Below the pieces are notes generated by a model, which did not search any database, had not been told where the DNA came from, and saw only the letters and a list, made by a program, of their open reading frames with translations. Of a stretch of 17,094 nt of DNA, positions 15,399-17,094 are shown piece after piece. This DNA comes from Lachnospiraceae bacterium (lineage in GTDB: Bacteria; Bacillota_A; Clostridia; Lachnospirales; Lachnospiraceae), in NCBI GenBank assembly GCA_017996675.1, contig JAGOGN010000014.1, positions 1 to 17,094 on the forward strand, written 5' to 3'. The translations under genes were made by a program, and so were the position numbers. The stretch's first letter is position 1; each line of letters starts with the position of its first letter.

Positions 15399-17094
15399 GT
15401 GAAGAAGCAATCAAGAGGATTTCTGATATACATTGCTTTAATCATAGGAGTGATTTTCTTATGGTATTTCCTTGGTAAAGGGAATCCATTTGTAGAGACC
15501 TATTCCCAGAAAGCATTCGAGAAGGACATGAATGCGGGAAAGGTAGTAAAGGTAGAAATCGACCAAAGCAGAGATGTTCCAACAGGAACTCTGTATGTGG
15601 GTATTAAAAAAGTTGGACAGGACAATAAAGCAACTGTGGAAACCAAGGAATTACATGTTTCTAACGTAAACGATGCACAGAAACAGTTGGATGAGATGGG
15701 CTTTGAGGATTACGTAGTAAATGCCGTTCCACCAGAAAGTGTCTGGAAGGGATTGTTGCCATTATTGTTAGTATTCGGTGCAATGTTCATACTCTATGTG
15801 ATTTTGATGAACCGACAGATGGGAGCCAATAATTCAGGAAATGGAAAGATGATGAATTTTGGCAAGAGTCGAGCGAGAATGATTACGGCTGATCAGGAAG
15901 AAGGACGAGTTCTTTTTTCCGGCGTAGCAGGATTACAGGAAGAAAAAGAAGAATTAGTTGAATTAGTTGACTTTTTGAAGAACCCGAAAAAATATACGAT
16001 GCTTGGAGCTAGAATCCCGAAAGGAATTATTTTGGTAGGACCTCCAGGAACCGGTAAGACCTTACTTGCGAAGGCAGTTGCTGGCGAAGCAGGAGTACCT
16101 TTTTTTAGTATTTCAGGTTCTGATTTTGTGGAAATGTTTGTTGGTGTAGGAGCTTCTCGTGTAAGAGATTTATTTGAAGAAGCAAAGAAGAACGCTCCTT
16201 GTATCGTATTTATCGACGAAATTGATGCAGTTGCAAGAAGACGTGGAACTGGTATGGGCGGAGGCCATGATGAGAGAGAACAGACATTGAACCAAATGCT
16301 GGTTGAGATGGATGGCTTTGGAATCAATGAGGGTATTATCGTAATGGCTGCAACAAATCGTGCAGATGTTTTGGATCCAGCTATTTTGAGACCAGGTCGC
16401 TTCGACCGTAAAGTTTATGTTGGCAGGCCAGATGTCAGAGGGCGTGAAGAAATTCTTCAGGTTCATACAAAAAACAAGCCGCTAAGTGATGACGTGGATT
16501 TGAAAGCAATTGCGCAAACCACTGCAGGATTTACTGGTGCAGATTTAGAGAATTTAGTAAACGAAGCAGCAATTTCAGCAGCAAAAGATAATCGCGGATT
16601 TGTTCAAATGAATGATATTCAGGCTTCTTTTGTCAGAGTTGGAATTGGACAAGAAAAGAAGAGTAGAGTTATTTCGGATAAAGAGAAGAGAATTACCGCT
16701 TATCATGAAGCGGGTCATGCAATATTGTTTCATCTTTTACCAGATGTGGGACCTGTATATTCGGTATCTATTATTCCTACAGGACCTGGAGCAGCAGGTT
16801 ATACGATGCCTTTACCAGAAAGAGACGAGATGTTTCAGACGAGGGGTCGTATGAGACAGGAGCTAATGGTAGATTTGGGCGGAAGAATTGCAGAGGAAAT
16901 GATTTTTGATGATATTACGACGGGAGCTTCAGAAGATATAAAACAGGCGACGAAGATGGCGAAAGCCATGGTGACACGCTACGGAATGTCTGAGAATATT
17001 GGTTTAGTTTCTTATGCAGAAGATGATGATGAAGTCTTTATAGGAAGAGATTTAGCTCATACCCGTGGATTTGGAGAGGTTGTAGCATCTGCAA
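15399..17094 (+). CDS. ftsH: ATP-dependent zinc metalloprotease FtsH (3' end outside window)
   Basis: Membrane-anchored AAA+ protease that degrades damaged membrane proteins and short-lived regulators. The start is GTG at 15399, after ACGGAGGACAG; translation is open to the window edge (565 codons seen, usual length about 600-650). TM1 is at about residues 7-25 and TM2 at 118-138, with the periplasmic-side domain between. The AAA domain has Walker A GPPGTGKT at 214-221, Walker B with Asp273-Glu274 (FIDEIDA) and the second region of homology [18 protein letters not shown]. Zinc motif HEAGH is at 436-440. The coding reads 14 nt after hpt, so it is the third gene of the tilS-hpt-ftsH run. Only the end of the protease domain and tail are missing. 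Confidence 0.98.
   Translation, partial: MKKQSRGFLIYIALIIGVIFLWYFLGKGNPFVETYSQKAFEKDMNAGKVVKVEIDQSRDVPTGTLYVGIKKVGQDNKATVETKELHVSNVNDAQKQLDEMGFEDYVVNAVPPESVWKGLLPLLLVFGAMFILYVILMNRQMGANNSGNGKMMNFGKSRARMITADQEEGRVLFSGVAGLQEEKEELVELVDFLKNPKKYTMLGARIPKGIILVGPPGTGKTLLAKAVAGEAGVPFFSISGSDFVEMFVGVGASRVRDLFEEAKKNAPCIVFIDEIDAVARRRGTGMGGGHDEREQTLNQMLVEMDGFGINEGIIVMAATNRADVLDPAILRPGRFDRKVYVGRPDVRGREEILQVHTKNKPLSDDVDLKAIAQTTAGFTGADLENLVNEAAISAAKDNRGFVQMNDIQASFVRVGIGQEKKSRVISDKEKRITAYHEAGHAILFHLLPDVGPVYSVSIIPTGPGAAGYTMPLPERDEMFQTRGRMRQELMVDLGGRIAEEMIFDDITTGASEDIKQATKMAKAMVTRYGMSENIGLVSYAEDDDEVFIGRDLAHTRGFGEVVASA

Noticed and set aside
15893..16327. Minus-strand open frame of 144 codons inside ftsH
   Set aside because: It mirrors the AAA domain of ftsH; Pro/Ser-rich translation typical of an antisense shadow.
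16612..16854. Plus-strand 80-codon frame inside ftsH
   Set aside because: The ftsH frame continues uninterrupted through this region, including the HEAGH zinc motif.
1..17094. tRNA or rRNA genes, CRISPR arrays, insertion sequences, attachment sites, defence systems
   Set aside because: Read for and not seen; nearly all the sequence is explained by housekeeping and signalling genes.

Overview
This is an AT-rich stretch of a Gram-positive Clostridia-type chromosome. A Lachnospiraceae-like member is my best guess, from gene order and protein style; no marker gene here fixes the taxon. Evidence for the Firmicutes side: strong Shine-Dalgarno sequences, sigma-A promoters with 17-nt spacers, a SAM-I (S-box) riboswitch ahead of metK, a VanS/VanR-style two-component pair, and the cluster HU / S4-protein (RqcP) / DivIC / tilS / hpt / ftsH, which matches part of the Bacillus yabO-divIC-tilS-hprT-ftsH region. 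There are no mobile elements, tRNA or rRNA genes, CRISPR arrays or phage genes, and I saw no clear sign of horizontal transfer.

Layout. Positions 1-697 (minus strand) hold the first 232 codons of an HD-GYP protein, a probable cyclic-di-GMP phosphodiesterase. Positions 698-1026 hold two back-to-back promoters whose -35 boxes touch, followed on the plus strand by a complete SAM-I riboswitch (aptamer, antiterminator, terminator) controlling metK (1027-2214), which ends in a strong terminator. From 2343 to 12228 all genes point right with small gaps or overlaps: sensor kinase and response regulator, an RluA-family pseudouridine synthase, a six-TM GGDEF protein, prolyl-tRNA synthetase, CCA-adding enzyme, a PEGA-domain lipoprotein and an alpha-phosphoglucomutase. 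I found no convincing intrinsic terminator inside this run. A long hairpin without a U-tract covers the pgcA stop codon.

Positions 12285-12984 hold HU (own consensus promoter, palindromic terminator) and the S4 protein RqcP. Positions 13000-13440 are a short unit with its own promoter, divIC and a terminator. The terminator's U-run directly abuts the Shine-Dalgarno of tilS. tilS and hpt overlap, and ftsH follows and runs off the end of the window.

How the genes fit together: most are housekeeping, covering SAM synthesis, tRNA maturation and charging (cca, tilS, proS), RNA modification, nucleoid protein, ribosome rescue, division, purine salvage and membrane proteolysis. Mixed among them are signalling genes (two-component pair, GGDEF and HD-GYP enzymes). 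I do not see a new defence or mobile system. The points most worth a second look are regulatory: the touching divergent promoters at 728-785, the terminator/Shine-Dalgarno junction at 13413-13454, the stop-codon hairpin at 12221-12259, and the absence of yabP, yabQ and spoIIE from a place where spore-formers often keep them.
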